NCBI GenBank assembly: GCA_036873755.1
Contig: JAVTVY010025165.1
Location: forward strand, 1-64,000
Reading direction: 5' to 3'
From: Hanleya hanleyi
Lineage: Eukaryota > Mollusca > Polyplacophora > Lepidopleurida > Hanleyidae
Length of the DNA: 64,000 nt
The notes under the pieces are model-generated. The model was not told where the DNA came from, searched no databases, and saw only the letters and a list, made by a program, of their open reading frames with translations. Shown piece by piece: positions 8,690-17,950 of the stretch (position 1 is its first letter; each line of letters starts with the position of its first letter). The position numbers and the translations under genes were made by a program.

Positions 8690-9290
8690 AGAGAACTACA
8701 AGATGACACCCCACACGCTGCATTCGGACCAAGGATGGTCCATGTCTACACCAAATACCTCCCTTCACTTCCCAAAATGCCCGCTTTCGCTACTACTCCT
8801 GCTGATGACGTCACCAATGACGTCACGGATGATGTGAACATCCCTCAGACCCCGAGAACTACAAAATAACACCTCCCACGACACATTCGGACCAAGGATG
8901 GTCCATCTCCACCCCAAATACCTTCCTTCACTGCCCCAAAATGCCCACTTTCGCTACTACTCGTACTAATGACGTCACAGATGATGTGAACATCCCACAA
9001 ATCGAGATGTACACCCCGAGAGCTACAAAATGACACCACCCACGAAACATTCGGACCAAGGATGGTCCATCTCTACACCAAATACCTTCCTTCACTGCCC
9101 CAAAATGCACACTTTGGCTACTACTCCTACTGATGACGTCACCAATGACGTCACAGATGACGTGAACATCCCTCAAATCGGGGTCTACACCCTGAGTGCT
9201 ACAAAATGACACCCAACACGACACATTCGGACCAAGGATGGTCCCTCTCTACACCAAATACCTTCCTGTACTGCCCCAAAATGGCCACTT
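8690..9290 (-). promoter_or_regulatory. CRE-bearing tandem units (right arm)
   Basis: Three to four units of about 170 bp with TGACGTCA octamers, 'actactcctactgatgacg' and 'cattcggaccaaggatggtc'. Mirror of 1622-2215. Confidence 0.6.
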
Positions 9291-9541
9291 TACTTACTAC
9301 AACCAACTGCGCATGCGCCGATTGACGCGACTTGCACTTAAAAACATACCATTCTGACTCTAACTCACACAAGCTTCACTTTGACACCTTCCACGACCCA
9401 TTCGGACCCATCGCGGCCCATCTCTACCCCAAACACACACCCACATACCCCCCAAAATGCCTGCTTTCTATACTACGGCCAGACTGCGCATGCGCAGACT
9501 ATTGAAAACGGACGAACCATTAGACCAGTCGGATGCTCCTC
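9291..9541 (-). promoter_or_regulatory. NRF1-like end units (right arm)
   Basis: TGCGCATGCGCC at 9308-9319 and TGCGCATGCGCA at 9485-9496, with 'ctttctatactacggcc' between. Homology with the left arm stops at about 9541 ('cagtcggatgctcct'). Confidence 0.5.
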
Positions 9542-9559
9542 CACGAGAGCTTCAAAATA

Positions 9560-10100
9560 AGACCTGATACGACATCACGGGATCATTAAGGGCTCACCTA
9601 GATCCCAAAACGTCCACCCCATATGGGCCTATACCCCCATAGCCATGCATTATATGCCAATGGGCCTACCCAGGCCTCGGTGAACTTTTCCATAAATTTC
9701 ACCGTTTCGCTACGGGACCCTTCCCATCGTGTTCTAAATGACGAGACGTGAAAAACAAATCCAAACAACCCATATCACAATGAACGTGTGTGAATTTCCA
9801 AGGTTGAACCTATACCCCCATATAGCCAGTATGGGACTATATGGGCTATATGATACTTTTCCAAAAATTTCACCGTTTCGCTCCGAGACCCTTCCCATCG
9901 TGTTCTAAATGACTAGACGTGAAAAACAATCCAAGCAACCCATATCACAATGAACGTGTGTGAATTTCCCAGGTTGAACAAATTTCACCGATTCGCTCCG
10001 GGACCCTTCCCATTGTCATTTTCTTGGCGAGGCGAGAAAAACGAGACCCCACAAGCCATAGTAAGGCCCACAAAAAAATTTGACCACCCCTCCCCCCCAT
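9560..10100 (+). repeat. Degenerate tandem block 1 beyond the right arm
   Basis: Three diverged copies, period about 165 bp, of 'caccgtttcgctccgagacc', then 'ttcccatcgtgttctaaatg', then 'gacgtgaaaaac', at about 9700, 9868 and 9985. Related sequence lies in the nested element at 26,430-26,580 ('cgcgttctacatgg...gaccaccccc'). This links the block to the same Polinton-derived family. Confidence 0.75.
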
Positions 10101-10520
10101 ATAGGCATTTTCCCTTATATTGTATAATACAGACCCCTATTGTAGGGGTAAAGTCCGTGTTCCGCTTTTTATAGTTTCGGGGGAAAATGCTAATTTTACA
10201 TGCACCCACCCCATTGACTTGATAGGCAGGTCCCAATAAGCCCGGGGACCGATATTAGCCCTTTTGGCTAGGGTTGATAGGTGTTTTCCCCTATTTTAGG
10301 GGTAAAGTCCGTATTCCGCTTTTTATATTATCGGGAAAAAATCTTAATTTTACATACACCCACCCCATTGGCTTGATAGGCAGGTCCCAATAAGCGCGGG
10401 GACCGATATTAGCCCTTTTGGCTAGGGTTGATAGGTGTTTTCCCCTATTTTAGGGGTAAAGTACGTGTTCCGCTTTTTATAGTTTCGGGAAAAAATCCTA
10501 ATTTCACATGCACCCACCCA
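10100..10520 (+). repeat. Degenerate tandem block 2 (about 155-bp period)
   Basis: About 2.7 copies. 'aggggtaaagt(c/a)cgt' recurs at about 10,144, 10,300 and 10,453, with 'cggggaccgatattagccc' between copies. Confidence 0.9.
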
Positions 10521-10816
10521 TGACTGGATGCCCCTTCACGAATGCTTCACTTTGATACCTCACTCGACGCAATCGGACCATGCAGCGTATTTGAAGTCTG
10601 GGGACTACTTTTTCTCTGCGGAAGCTTTTTCCCGCGACCGTATCACCGCCAGCCCAGGGGCCCTTTGCCGTCACCCAGAGTTATCTCCCCCCTAGATTGG
10701 AACTCTTCTATGCTGGAGGTAGTTTTTGGTCTCTTGAGCTGGTGGCGCCCCCTGGCGGAACTCCCCGTCATCTCCCCAAGAGTTATCTCCCCCGGCAAAA
10801 CGTAACACGAAATACT
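10521..10816 (+). other. Sub-terminal segment with 'agttatctcccc' repeats
   Basis: Contains 'agttatctccccc' twice (near 10,679 and 10,781). The related 'agttatctgcccctga' and 'gataactcttgc' occur just inside the termini of the nested element at 24,020 and 26,630. No gene. Confidence 0.5.
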
Positions 10817-10830
10817 CTTTCTATACTACT
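10817..10830 (-). repeat. Candidate Polinton-type terminus
   Basis: CTTTCTATACTACT; read on the minus strand it starts AGTAGTATAGAAAG, close to the verified Polinton end AGTAGTATATAAAA at 14,022. It may be the right end of the palindromic element. The matching left end is outside the window or lost, so no target duplication can be tested. Confidence 0.45.
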
Positions 10831-11265
10831 AGCACTTCTATGCGGATTGTATATTGTAGGTCTGAACCCAGAAATCATAGGGAATAGCCATAGTTTTGAA
10901 GCATATTCATGCAAAATTCATATGAATAGTATTTAACTTTTTCCTATATTCTAATTGTTTGCAGATAATCACAATGTCTATCAAAATTTATCAAATTGCT
11001 GTGCAAAATTCTCGGCTAGAAGGTTTTTAAATGAAATCTCTATCTCTTAACCTAGGAAAGGGAGATAACCTAACAGGAAAAACATGCAAAATGGTTGCCA
11101 AAGCCAAAAACCATCAGCAGACATCCTTCACACCGTAGCGTAGTTTTTCTCCAGTAAAACGGTTCTCGGGGTTCTTCTTTTTATTCTCGCTGAACGAATC
11201 TGGTGGAATTTCGAAAATAATGTTTGTGGAATTAAAACATCAAAATTAGCTTCCAAGAGTTGCTG
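10831..11265. other. No gene seen
   Basis: AT-rich, with stops in all frames. Starts 'agcact', which would be the target duplication if 10,830 is a true terminus. Confidence 0.5.
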
Positions 11266-11612
11266 CAGCTATAACGAGTTGAAACCCCTATTCTGAGTTT
11301 CTCTACTTCTTAATAATTTGACACTACAGTGAGTTGAGATTAGTATCCGAACAAATGTTATGTTCGTATGAATCAGTTGACACTATAACGAGCTGATATT
11401 ACTAACCCGAGGAAGTATTCTCCACCCCTGAATATGTTGACACTATAATGAGTAGAGATCCCTGTCCCGACACTATTTCGAGTTGAGATCACCATCCCGA
11501 AAACGTATTAGAATAAGTTAGTCAGTCGATGTCTCTAGCCTGAACAAATATTCTTTACTTCAAAATAAGTTGACACTATAGAGAGTTGAACAACTCTGAT
11601 AATAAATGATGC
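11266..11612 (+). repeat. Degenerate 'gttgacactata' repeats
   Basis: Five or six poor copies of 'gttgacactataatgagttg' spaced about 55-75 bp. No coding potential. Confidence 0.6.
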
Positions 11613-12006
11613 AGAAATATAACACTGAATCGTCACCCACCGTGATCACACTGCTCACAGAGATGGTCTGTTTGTTTGCGGCAGAATTCCTGTCAGTAGT
11701 GCCGGCCACCACCCGGAGCCTTGAGGCACGCTATTAAGAGAAAGATCATGATATCAGGCCTTTACTACAAAGTTGAAAACTGCATTTCTGACACAATGTT
11801 ACTGCCCAGAAGACTAGGTATTAATGTTAACGAAGTATCAATTATATGCTGCAATGCTTTTTCAGTTAAATCAGATCGACAGCTGTGGAACACAAAAGGC
11901 AGGCCGAGTAGTCGATATGACATACACAAGTAAGAACTGTAATAGAGAATTGTTCTCAGTTTGAACAATCTTATGGAATATTCATTCATGTCTACAGATT
12001 CCATAG
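11613..12006. other. No gene seen
   Basis: Short open frames only, without recognisable motifs. Contains a single 'gtcagtagtgccggccacca' GC patch. Confidence 0.5.
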
Positions 12007-12012
12007 CACAAC

Positions 12013-13630
12013 TATGGTATTCTATTTGGGCCAAGTTTGCGTCGCCTGGCGACTCGCCACTCGCCACGCGCCGCGGACACTCCGACGCGCGGCGACTTGC
12101 GACTTTCTGCCATCTCTTAACCTGCAAAAACTCGCCAGTCGCCACGCGCCGTAAAACGCGGCGAGTTTCGCTCTATCTCTTAACCTGGAAAAACTCGCCG
12201 CGCGCCACTCGTCGGACAAACCACGGCGCGCGGCGAATGGCTACATTTGACTTCAGAGAAACTCACCACTCGCCACGCGCCGTGGACCTCTCCGGCGCGC
12301 GGCGACTGGGGACTTTCTGCTATCTCTTAACCTGCAATAACTCGCCAGTCGCCACGCGCCGTAAAACGCGGCGAGTTTCGCTCTATCGCTTAACCTGGAA
12401 AAACTCGCCGCGCGCCACTCGCCGGACGAACCACGGCGCGCGGCGACTGGCGACTTTTGACTTCTGGAATTCTCAGGGCTTTTTCTCAAGTGCGCATGCC
12501 CGGGGAGCATCAATTATCGGAATATTTTGTTCGAAACATGCTGTCATTTAATTTAATTTTAAATCTCTTCCTCGTGCATAAATATACATAATTTCTAATG
12601 AAAAAACTCTCCAGCTACATCTGATGCTACGTAACTAATTTTGAAGATGTAAGCTATCTGTAATAATTAGCATAGTTGTTTTTTGAAACAAGTTGTTTTT
12701 AATGCAATAAGCATATAGGGCAATCTAAGTTTGTCAAATGTGCAGATATTTTTTTATTAAAATACTCGTTATCCGTTTCTGTGCAAAACTTGCATACTCC
12801 CGTTATTTTCTGCTGGTATGTTTCAGTTCTTATTAACACCAACACAACATTTTCAATCGTTTTTTTCATTCGTTTTATATAAGTGCATATATATTTATAA
12901 AACAGCATATCGTTTTCAATTCAGAATGAAGCGCTTTGAAATTGTTCCATATTTAAAATACAATAAAGCACTCGACGCGGGAATTTTGTTTTACCAGATA
13001 AATATGCTGTATGAAATATTAAGAAAGCGAATTGAGCGTCATCGTTATATTTATTAAAAAATTAAGAAAAAATGCTAACATTTTCTTTGGATGATTGAAT
13101 TTCTCAATTCGTAAGTTTTATGTGAAAGAGTAGGGCGATATCTTTGTAACAGAGATCCTTTATTGTTGTTTTAATCCCTAGAGCGGCTCTTTATTGGGTT
13201 GATATTTCCTGTATCACAGACCCTACAAACTATCAAGACCCTATTTCTAAAGATGAAAAGACGTATTTCTTTCAGAAGTTTCCATATTCCCCCCCCCCAT
13301 TTTTACTTCCTCAAATTCTATGAGATCGCGACTGTGATTATCATATTGCAACTGCATAATTGATGCTCCCCGGGCATGCGCACTTGAGAAAAAGTCCTGA
13401 GAATTTATCGTGGTTTACCCGGCGAGTGGCGCGGTGAGTTTTTCCAGGCTAAGAGATAGAGCGAAACTCGCCGTGTTTTACGGCGCGTGGCGACTGGCGA
13501 GTTTTTGCAGGTTAAGAGATAGCAGAAAGTCGCCAGTCGCCGCGCGCCGGAGAGGTCCACGGCGCGTGGCGAGTGGCGAGTTTCTAAAAGTCGCCACGCG
13601 ACGCAAACTTGGCCCAAATAGAACACCATA
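12013..13630. mobile_element. Foldback/TIR element with 6-bp target duplication
   Basis: Starts TATGGTATTCTATTTGGGCC and ends with its near reverse complement (GGCCCAAATAGAACACCATA), flanked by 'cacaac' at 12,007-12,012 and 13,631-13,636. The left inverted repeat runs to about 12,515 and the right from about 13,363, ending in matching 'ctcaagtgcgcatgcccgg'. The inverted repeats are built from GC-rich units ('ctcgcca(c/g)tcgccacgcgcc', 'cggcgagtttcgctctatc'), duplicated once on the left. The 850-bp middle is AT-rich and codes for nothing I can recognise. A 6-bp duplication fits Polinton-related or Dada-type insertion; the family is not identified. Confidence 0.85.
12030..12470 (+). repeat. GC-rich sub-repeats in left inverted repeat
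   Basis: Two copies of a roughly 210-bp block ('acctgcaa(a/t)aactcgccag', 'aaaacgcggcgagtttcgct', 'gaaaaactcgccgcgcgcca'). One copy is present in the right repeat at 13,405-13,615. Confidence 0.9.
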
Positions 13631-13636
13631 CACAAC

Positions 13637-14015
13637 ACCCAGCCGGCGCTCAATCCCCCGTTCCAGTAGGTGGCTGCTTGTGACCGAAGCGGATGTTGCA
13701 TTGTTAACATTGATTCAGATAGCACAGTCTGATTAAATTAAGACTCAACTGTCGCTTCGATACAATGGGTCTGAAGTAAAGCCTGTGTGCTGACTGTCCA
13801 CCAATAGGTGACCAACTTCAAAGGAACCGTTTATTGTCGCCGTGATTGTACAGAGACCGACATTGATTTGATAACTTTCAAGAGAAATCTACTTCATACG
13901 GTTAAGATATTCAACAACATCCGTGAGTCTGCAAGAGTCCCCCCTACATCAAAGAAACGTGAATTTCCTCCTTACACCCAGATCGTCAAAAACAAAACCT
14001 AAAATCGATTATTGT
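13637..14015. other. No gene seen
   Basis: Unique sequence between the foldback element and the Polinton. One open frame of 64 codons near 13,808 has no motif and is not called. Confidence 0.5.
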
Positions 14016-14021
14016 GAGCGA
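14016..14021 (+). repeat. Left target-site duplication of the Polinton (gagcga)
   Basis: gagcga immediately before AGTAGTATA. The same six bases follow the right end at 32,556-32,561. Six bases is the standard Polinton duplication. Confidence 0.9.
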
Positions 14022-14580
14022 AGTAGTATATAAAACTGATTACGAGTCCCATTGACCTACTTTTTTGTTCCCCCCGGTGGAGGATTGAGGAGGAACTTGA
14101 TCACGTGATCAAGGCATGTCTAGATGGTGGGGTGTGTCCAAAATGGCGGCATGTGTGGTGGCGGCTGTGGGAGTGTGGTCAAAATGGCGGCATGTGTGGT
14201 GGTCAAAATGGCGGCTGTGGGAGTGTGTTCAAAATGGCGGCATGTGTGGTGGCGGCTGTGGGAGTGTGTTCAAAATGGCGGCATGTATGGTGGCGGCTGT
14301 GGGAGTGTGTTCAAAATGGCGGCATGTGTGATGGTCAAAATGGCGGCTGTGGGAGTGTGTTCAAAATGGCGGCTGTGGGAGTGTGTTCAAAATGGCGGCT
14401 GTGGGAGTGTGTTCAAAATGGCGGCTGTGGGAGTGTGTTCAAAATGGCGGCATGTGTGGTCAAAATGGCGGCGTGTGTGTCCAAAATGGCGGCGTGTGTG
14501 GTCAAAATGGCGGCGCGTGGGTACAAAATGGCGGCGTTTGGGTACAAAATGGCGGCTGTGGGAGTGGGACCAAGATGGCA
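14022..14580 (+). repeat. Left terminal inverted repeat with AAAATGGCGGC array
   Basis: The outer roughly 110 bp are unique ('ccccccggtggaggattgag', 'acttgatcacgtgatcaagg'). Then 16 copies of AAAATGGCGGC occur in units such as 'ctgtgggagtgtgttcaaaa'. Long frames in all three phases are artefacts of the array. Confidence 0.9.
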
Positions 14581-14629
14581 TGTATCACGGACTACACCCG
14601 ACAGCTAGGCGCGCATATGTGACCTGGTC

Positions 14630-14636
14630 TATAAAA
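14630..14636 (+). promoter_or_regulatory. TATA box, first Polinton gene
   Basis: TATAAAA, 47-53 bp upstream of the ATG at 14,683. Confidence 0.65.
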
Positions 14637-14682
14637 CACGTCCCTCGGGATCCCACACCTTCATTTCTACGGTTGCAGAGCC

Positions 14683-14992
14683 ATGACGGACATCCAACCC
14701 TGTGCGACTCGCATTTTACAGCATGCCACCGTGGTTAATTCACTCAGGTGTTACCGAGCAGTGGTCCGGTCCATGTTTGCAGATGGCGACGACAACGAGG
14801 GGCGACGCCAGATTCTCAACGAGTTCACAGAAGCGGTCGATGGAGAGGCGTGCCATCACTCACCACTACTGGACTATGACAGCCATCCTTGATGCTCGGG
14901 CTATGGACCATGAGCGCTCACGCCGGAACCAACGACGGCTGGTTGGCCTCACACTAGTCTGCGCCCTATTGACCCTGGCGCTGTGGCATTGA
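14683..14992 (+). pseudogene. Small Polinton gene of unknown function, probably frameshifted
   Basis: The frame from ATG 14,683 gives 69 aa (MTDIQPCATRILQHATVVNS...) and stops at 14,892. An overlapping frame continues to 14,992 and ends in a basic patch (RSRRNQRRL) followed by a hydrophobic segment (LVGLTLVCALLTLALWH) that looks like a tail anchor. The two probably formed one protein before a 1-base shift. 'SLRCYRAVVRSM' followed by 'RRQILNEF' loosely recalls LYR-motif proteins; this is a weak resemblance only. The TATA spacing supports the 14,683 start. Confidence 0.45.
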
Positions 14993-14995
14993 CAA

Positions 14996-15003
14996 TATAA
15001 ATA
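14996..15003 (+). promoter_or_regulatory. TATA box, second Polinton gene
   Basis: TATAAATA. The ATG at 15,054 is 51-58 bp downstream. The upstream ATG at 15,021 would lie before the expected transcription start, so 15,054 is preferred. Confidence 0.6.
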
Positions 15004-15053
15004 CGAGGGTCAGACACAGTGTGTGTCATTCAACGATCGTCATTGGGTCAAGC

Positions 15054-15551
15054 ATGTCACCCGTCCTACGAGCCATCCTGCCCCTTACACTCCAGGTGGG
15101 GTTACACGTCTATGAAGATAAAGTCACCCTCGTGGAAGATCGGGATGCCTGTAGGTGGAGTTCGGAGTACACATCCACTACGGTTACCCTACACCGTGAT
15201 GGCTGGACCAAATTTAAACGGGTGTTGAGCGGTGAGCTCGACGGAAACCTCATCCACCTCGAGAACGCCAACTACGTACACCGTGGACCCTTCTTTGCCC
15301 GTGTGGGGCGTTACCACGATCCTACGCAAAGCTTCACTCTAGACCCTGATCTGTGGACAGCCTTGGAGAAAGTGGTGCCTATTGTGGACCAGCTCTTTAC
15401 ACCGGACGAGCGGTCATCAGACCAGTTGGGGTGGGCTCGTGCTATTGAGGACGCGCTGGCTGAACCCAATGAACAACTGTCTAGTCATGAACCAGACGAC
15501 GAGGCTATAGACTACCCGGCTGAACTGAGTAAACCAACACAACGGTGGTAG
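15054..15551 (+). CDS. Polinton protein, possibly PC4/Sub1-like
   Basis: 165 aa from ATG 15,054 (MSPVLRAILPLTLQ...), intact. Residues about 45-115 contain 'TVTLHRDGWTKFKRVLSGEL', then 'YVHRGPFFARVGRYHD', then 'FTLDPDLWTALEKVVPIVDQ'. The pattern of beta strands followed by 'L-x-x-x-x-W-x-x-L' recalls the single-stranded-DNA-binding PC4/Sub1 fold. The C-terminal 40 residues are acidic. It lies just upstream of the integrase with its own TATA box. The family call is a resemblance from memory and could be wrong; an unknown Polinton accessory protein is the alternative. Confidence 0.5.
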   Translation: MSPVLRAILPLTLQVGLHVYEDKVTLVEDRDACRWSSEYTSTTVTLHRDGWTKFKRVLSGELDGNLIHLENANYVHRGPFFARVGRYHDPTQSFTLDPDLWTALEKVVPIVDQLFTPDERSSDQLGWARAIEDALAEPNEQLSSHEPDDEAIDYPAELSKPTQRW

Positions 15552-15559
15552 AAACTTGT

Positions 15560-15568
15560 TATAAATAA
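15560..15568 (+). promoter_or_regulatory. TATA box of integrase gene
   Basis: TATAAATAA, 36-44 bp upstream of the ATG at 15,604. Confidence 0.65.
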
Positions 15569-15603
15569 ACCATACTCTGCGGGTCCATCACCATTGTGTC
15601 ACC

Positions 15604-16678
15604 ATGAAGCGCTGGGAGAAGGTGTTGGATAACTTATACTACAGTCCCGACAGTCCGGCTGCGTATAGTGCATTGTCGGCTCTCTATCGAGCGGCCAAAC
15701 CCCAAGGGATACAACGTGCCCAAGTCCGAGATTGGTTAAGAAAACAAGACACCTATACCTTACATCGAGCTGTCCGTCGCCATTTTCTACGGAACCGGGT
15801 CATCGTGGGAGGAATAGATGCCCAGTGGCAAGCGGATTTGGTCGATATGAGTGCATTTGCCAAACACAACGATGGCAATCGGTATATCTTGACGTGCATC
15901 GATATCCTATCCAAGTATGCGTGGGTGGTACCCATCCGGACGAAAACCGGGGCGAATCTCATAGCGGCGTTCAAAGACATCTTCAAGACCGGGCGCAAAC
16001 CTTTGTATTTGCAAACCGACGAAGGCACGGATATTCCTCAACAGACCGTTCCAAGCCTTTCTCAAGAAACAGAAGGTGTTTTTCTTCCATACGTACAACG
16101 AGACCAAGGCTTCCGTGGTGGAGAGGTTCAACAGGACATTCAAAGGCCGCATGTATAAATATTTCACCTATAAGAATACAAGGCGGTACATCGATGTTCT
16201 CCCGAAACTGGTGAGGGGTTACAATCGAGCCTATCATCGAAGTATAGAGAGAGCCTCCATTACCGTGACCCAACGCAATGAAGCCCAAGTCCGGCGTGTC
16301 TTGTACCCCATGCCATCACAACGAGCACCAAAGGCGGTGTTCAAGGTCGGGGACCCTGTACGGATCAGTAAAGTCAAGGGCAAGTTCGAGAAAAGTTACT
16401 TGCCCAACTGGAGCGATGAGCACTTCCTGATTAAACGGCGCCTACCCCGACAGTAGCGAGTCTATGAACTGGAAGATCTTCAAGGGGAACCGTTGCTAGG
16501 GACGTTTTACCAGACGGAATTACAGCCTGTGGTAAAAACACAGCAAGACTACTACACAGTGGAGCAGATTTTGAAAACGGAACGTCGACGTGGCAAACTG
16601 TTTCATTTCGTGAAATGGCAAGGCTGGCCCAGTTCTTTCAATTCCTGGGTCGCAGCCAACCAGGTGAAACGACTATAA
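15604..16678 (+). pseudogene. INT: Polinton retroviral-type integrase with chromodomain, broken
   Basis: Retroviral-like DDE integrase, which would insert the element and create the 6-bp duplication. First frame: WQADLVDM has the first Asp (residue about 78) and LQTDEGTD the second (about 139). The frame then shifts by one base between about 16,030 and 16,080. The second frame carries the Glu in KASVVERFNRTFK and the basic C-terminal part, then an in-frame TAG at 16,454-16,456. After it the same frame resumes as a chromodomain (YYTVEQIL...FHFVKWQGWP...SW) ending at 16,678. The full length with chromodomain fits Polinton integrases. Two lesions make this copy inactive. Confidence 0.85.
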
Positions 16679-16680
16679 AG
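16674..16680 (+). promoter_or_regulatory. TATA box of membrane-protein gene
   Basis: TATAAAG overlapping the stop codon of the integrase frame, 41-47 bp upstream of the ATG at 16,721. Confidence 0.6.
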
Positions 16681-16720
16681 CCAGACACCACTACCGTCAT
16701 CCTACATTCAACGTCCGACC

Positions 16721-17290
16721 ATGAACACGGTGCAACCGTCTCTGAACACAGCGTCTTCCAAAACGCGCAAAGCGCAAGTGGGCTTTGTGGTGATAGTGCT
16801 AACCCTGCTGAGTGTGCTGTACGGAGGTGTGTTTTACGACGTAGCCTATGTCAGTACGTTACTTAACCAACTGAGAACACCAGCCATCAGTGAAACCGGT
16901 CTACAGAGAGCACCAGTCGTATCGAGCCCAGTCACCACCACCACCCCCCCGTGTACAAGCCACGTCGAGCTCCACACCTACACCAAGTACGCCCACTACG
17001 TCTGAAGACCCACCGGATTTCATCCCTCACAGTGAACCGACAACGACGACCCACGTTGTACCCACCCCCATCATCATCCCTGACAGTGAACAGACAACGA
17101 CGACCGACGTTGTACCCACCACCACTCCAGTTCATTCGTACCAAATTTACAAGAGCGGACTACCACGACAACGGATACACCTCCAACCATGGACCCCCGT
17201 TGGCAGCATCCCTTCACCTGCGTCATCGCAGGACCGACGGGTTCCGGCAAAACGCACTTCGTCAGGAAGCTCCTTCAACACGCCGACAGC
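16721..17290 (+). pseudogene. Single-pass membrane protein with Ser/Thr/Pro stalk, frameshifted
   Basis: From ATG 16,721 the first frame gives 94 aa. It has a basic segment (KTRKAQ), then a transmembrane helix (VGFVVIVLTLLSVLYGGVF, about residues 20-38), then Thr/Pro sequence. At a run of seven C at about 16,944-16,950 the Ser/Thr/Pro-rich composition passes into another frame, which stays open to about 17,291 (repeated 'PTTTTHVVPT' and 'QTTTTDVVPT'). The C run is the likely shift site. The gene overlaps the start of the ATPase. No family is recognised; it is probably a type II membrane or virion surface protein. Confidence 0.5.
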
Positions 17291-17797
17291 ATGATCACTC
17301 CACCCATTGCCCGAGTCGTGTGGTGTTACGGAGAATGGCAGGAAACGTATGCAGCAATGCCCCACATCACGTTCGTGGAAGGCCTACCCAACCTTGCCGA
17401 TTTGGAACCCGACACCTTGGTGGTTCTGGGTGATCTCATGGCGGAGACGGACAGTCGGGTGACTCAACTCTTTACCAAAGGCAGCCACCATCGACGGCTC
17501 AGCATCATCTACATTGTGCAGAATCTGTTCAGTAAAAACAAAGAACATCGGAACATCAGCTTAAATGCCCACTACCTGGTGGTCTTCAAAAACCCGAGAG
17601 ATACCACTCAATTGCTGCACCTGGCGAGACAGATGTATCCCGGCCGCACACCGTTTGCGTTGGAATCCTTTAAAGATGCCACAACCCCTCAGCACGGGTA
17701 TATGCTCTTCGACCTCAAGCAAGCCACCCCCGAACATCTTCGACTACGCACCGGCATCTTTCCCGGAGAGACTCACCACGTGTACATGCAAAAATAA
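17189..17797 (+). CDS. ATP: Polinton genome-packaging ATPase (FtsK/HerA type)
   Basis: 202 aa, intact and of normal length for the family. Walker A GPTGSGKT is at residues 15-22 and Walker B TLVVLGDLMAE at 76-86. A conserved 'YIVQNLF' (sensor region) and 'HYLVVFKNPRD' follow. In virus-like Polintons this enzyme drives DNA into the capsid. No strong TATA box lies at the usual distance; the start lies within the preceding membrane gene, so the two may share a transcript. It is followed by a poly(A) signal at 17,857. It is the only core gene in this copy that looks undamaged. Confidence 0.88.
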   Translation: MDPRWQHPFTCVIAGPTGSGKTHFVRKLLQHADSMITPPIARVVWCYGEWQETYAAMPHITFVEGLPNLADLEPDTLVVLGDLMAETDSRVTQLFTKGSHHRRLSIIYIVQNLFSKNKEHRNISLNAHYLVVFKNPRDTTQLLHLARQMYPGRTPFALESFKDATTPQHGYMLFDLKQATPEHLRLRTGIFPGETHHVYMQK

Positions 17798-17799
17798 TG

Positions 17800-17870
17800 T
17801 AAACACGCCCACAGTGGCTCTCCCAGCTGGGGTGCGTGTGTTTTGATGATGGGGATAATAAAAAGAATGA
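17800..17870 (+). terminator. 3' module of ATPase gene
   Basis: 'ggctctcccagctggggtgcg' precedes 'ggggataataaaa', with AATAAA at 17,857-17,862. This is the short form of the module behind the C2H2 genes in the palindrome. Confidence 0.65.
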
Positions 17871-17950
17871 ATACCACAGCAGGGTTGATTTTTTGTCTCT
17901 GAAGTAGATAAAAAGAGCAGAGTTGTGGGTTCTAGCATTAGTTGTACATG

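Larger units (their letters stand above)
1317..9541. mobile_element. Giant imperfect palindrome derived from a Polinton/Maverick
   Basis: The left arm (1317 to about 5050) and right arm (about 5740 to 9541) are reverse complements along their length; for example tRNA 2253-2338 pairs with 8520-8605, and ATG 4909 pairs with ATG 5884. A 690-bp spacer with its own hairpins lies between. Each arm has two outward-facing C2H2 genes. One is fused to a domain also found at the N terminus of the Polinton polymerase at 20.1-21.3 kb, and it shares a 3' module with the Polinton ATPase gene. There is no integrase or ATPase gene inside, so it is probably non-autonomous. I found no target duplication at 1317/9541. 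The right end may continue to 10,830. Confidence 0.75.

Noticed and set aside
11961..12551. 196-codon frame with Arg/Ala/Ser repeats
   Set aside because: Falls in the GC-rich tandem blocks of the foldback element's inverted repeat; composition artefact.
14105..14738. Three overlapping long frames of Cys/Gly/Trp-rich repeats (also 31,616-32,472 minus)
   Set aside because: They are translations of the AAAATGGCGGC array in the terminal repeats, open in several phases at once.
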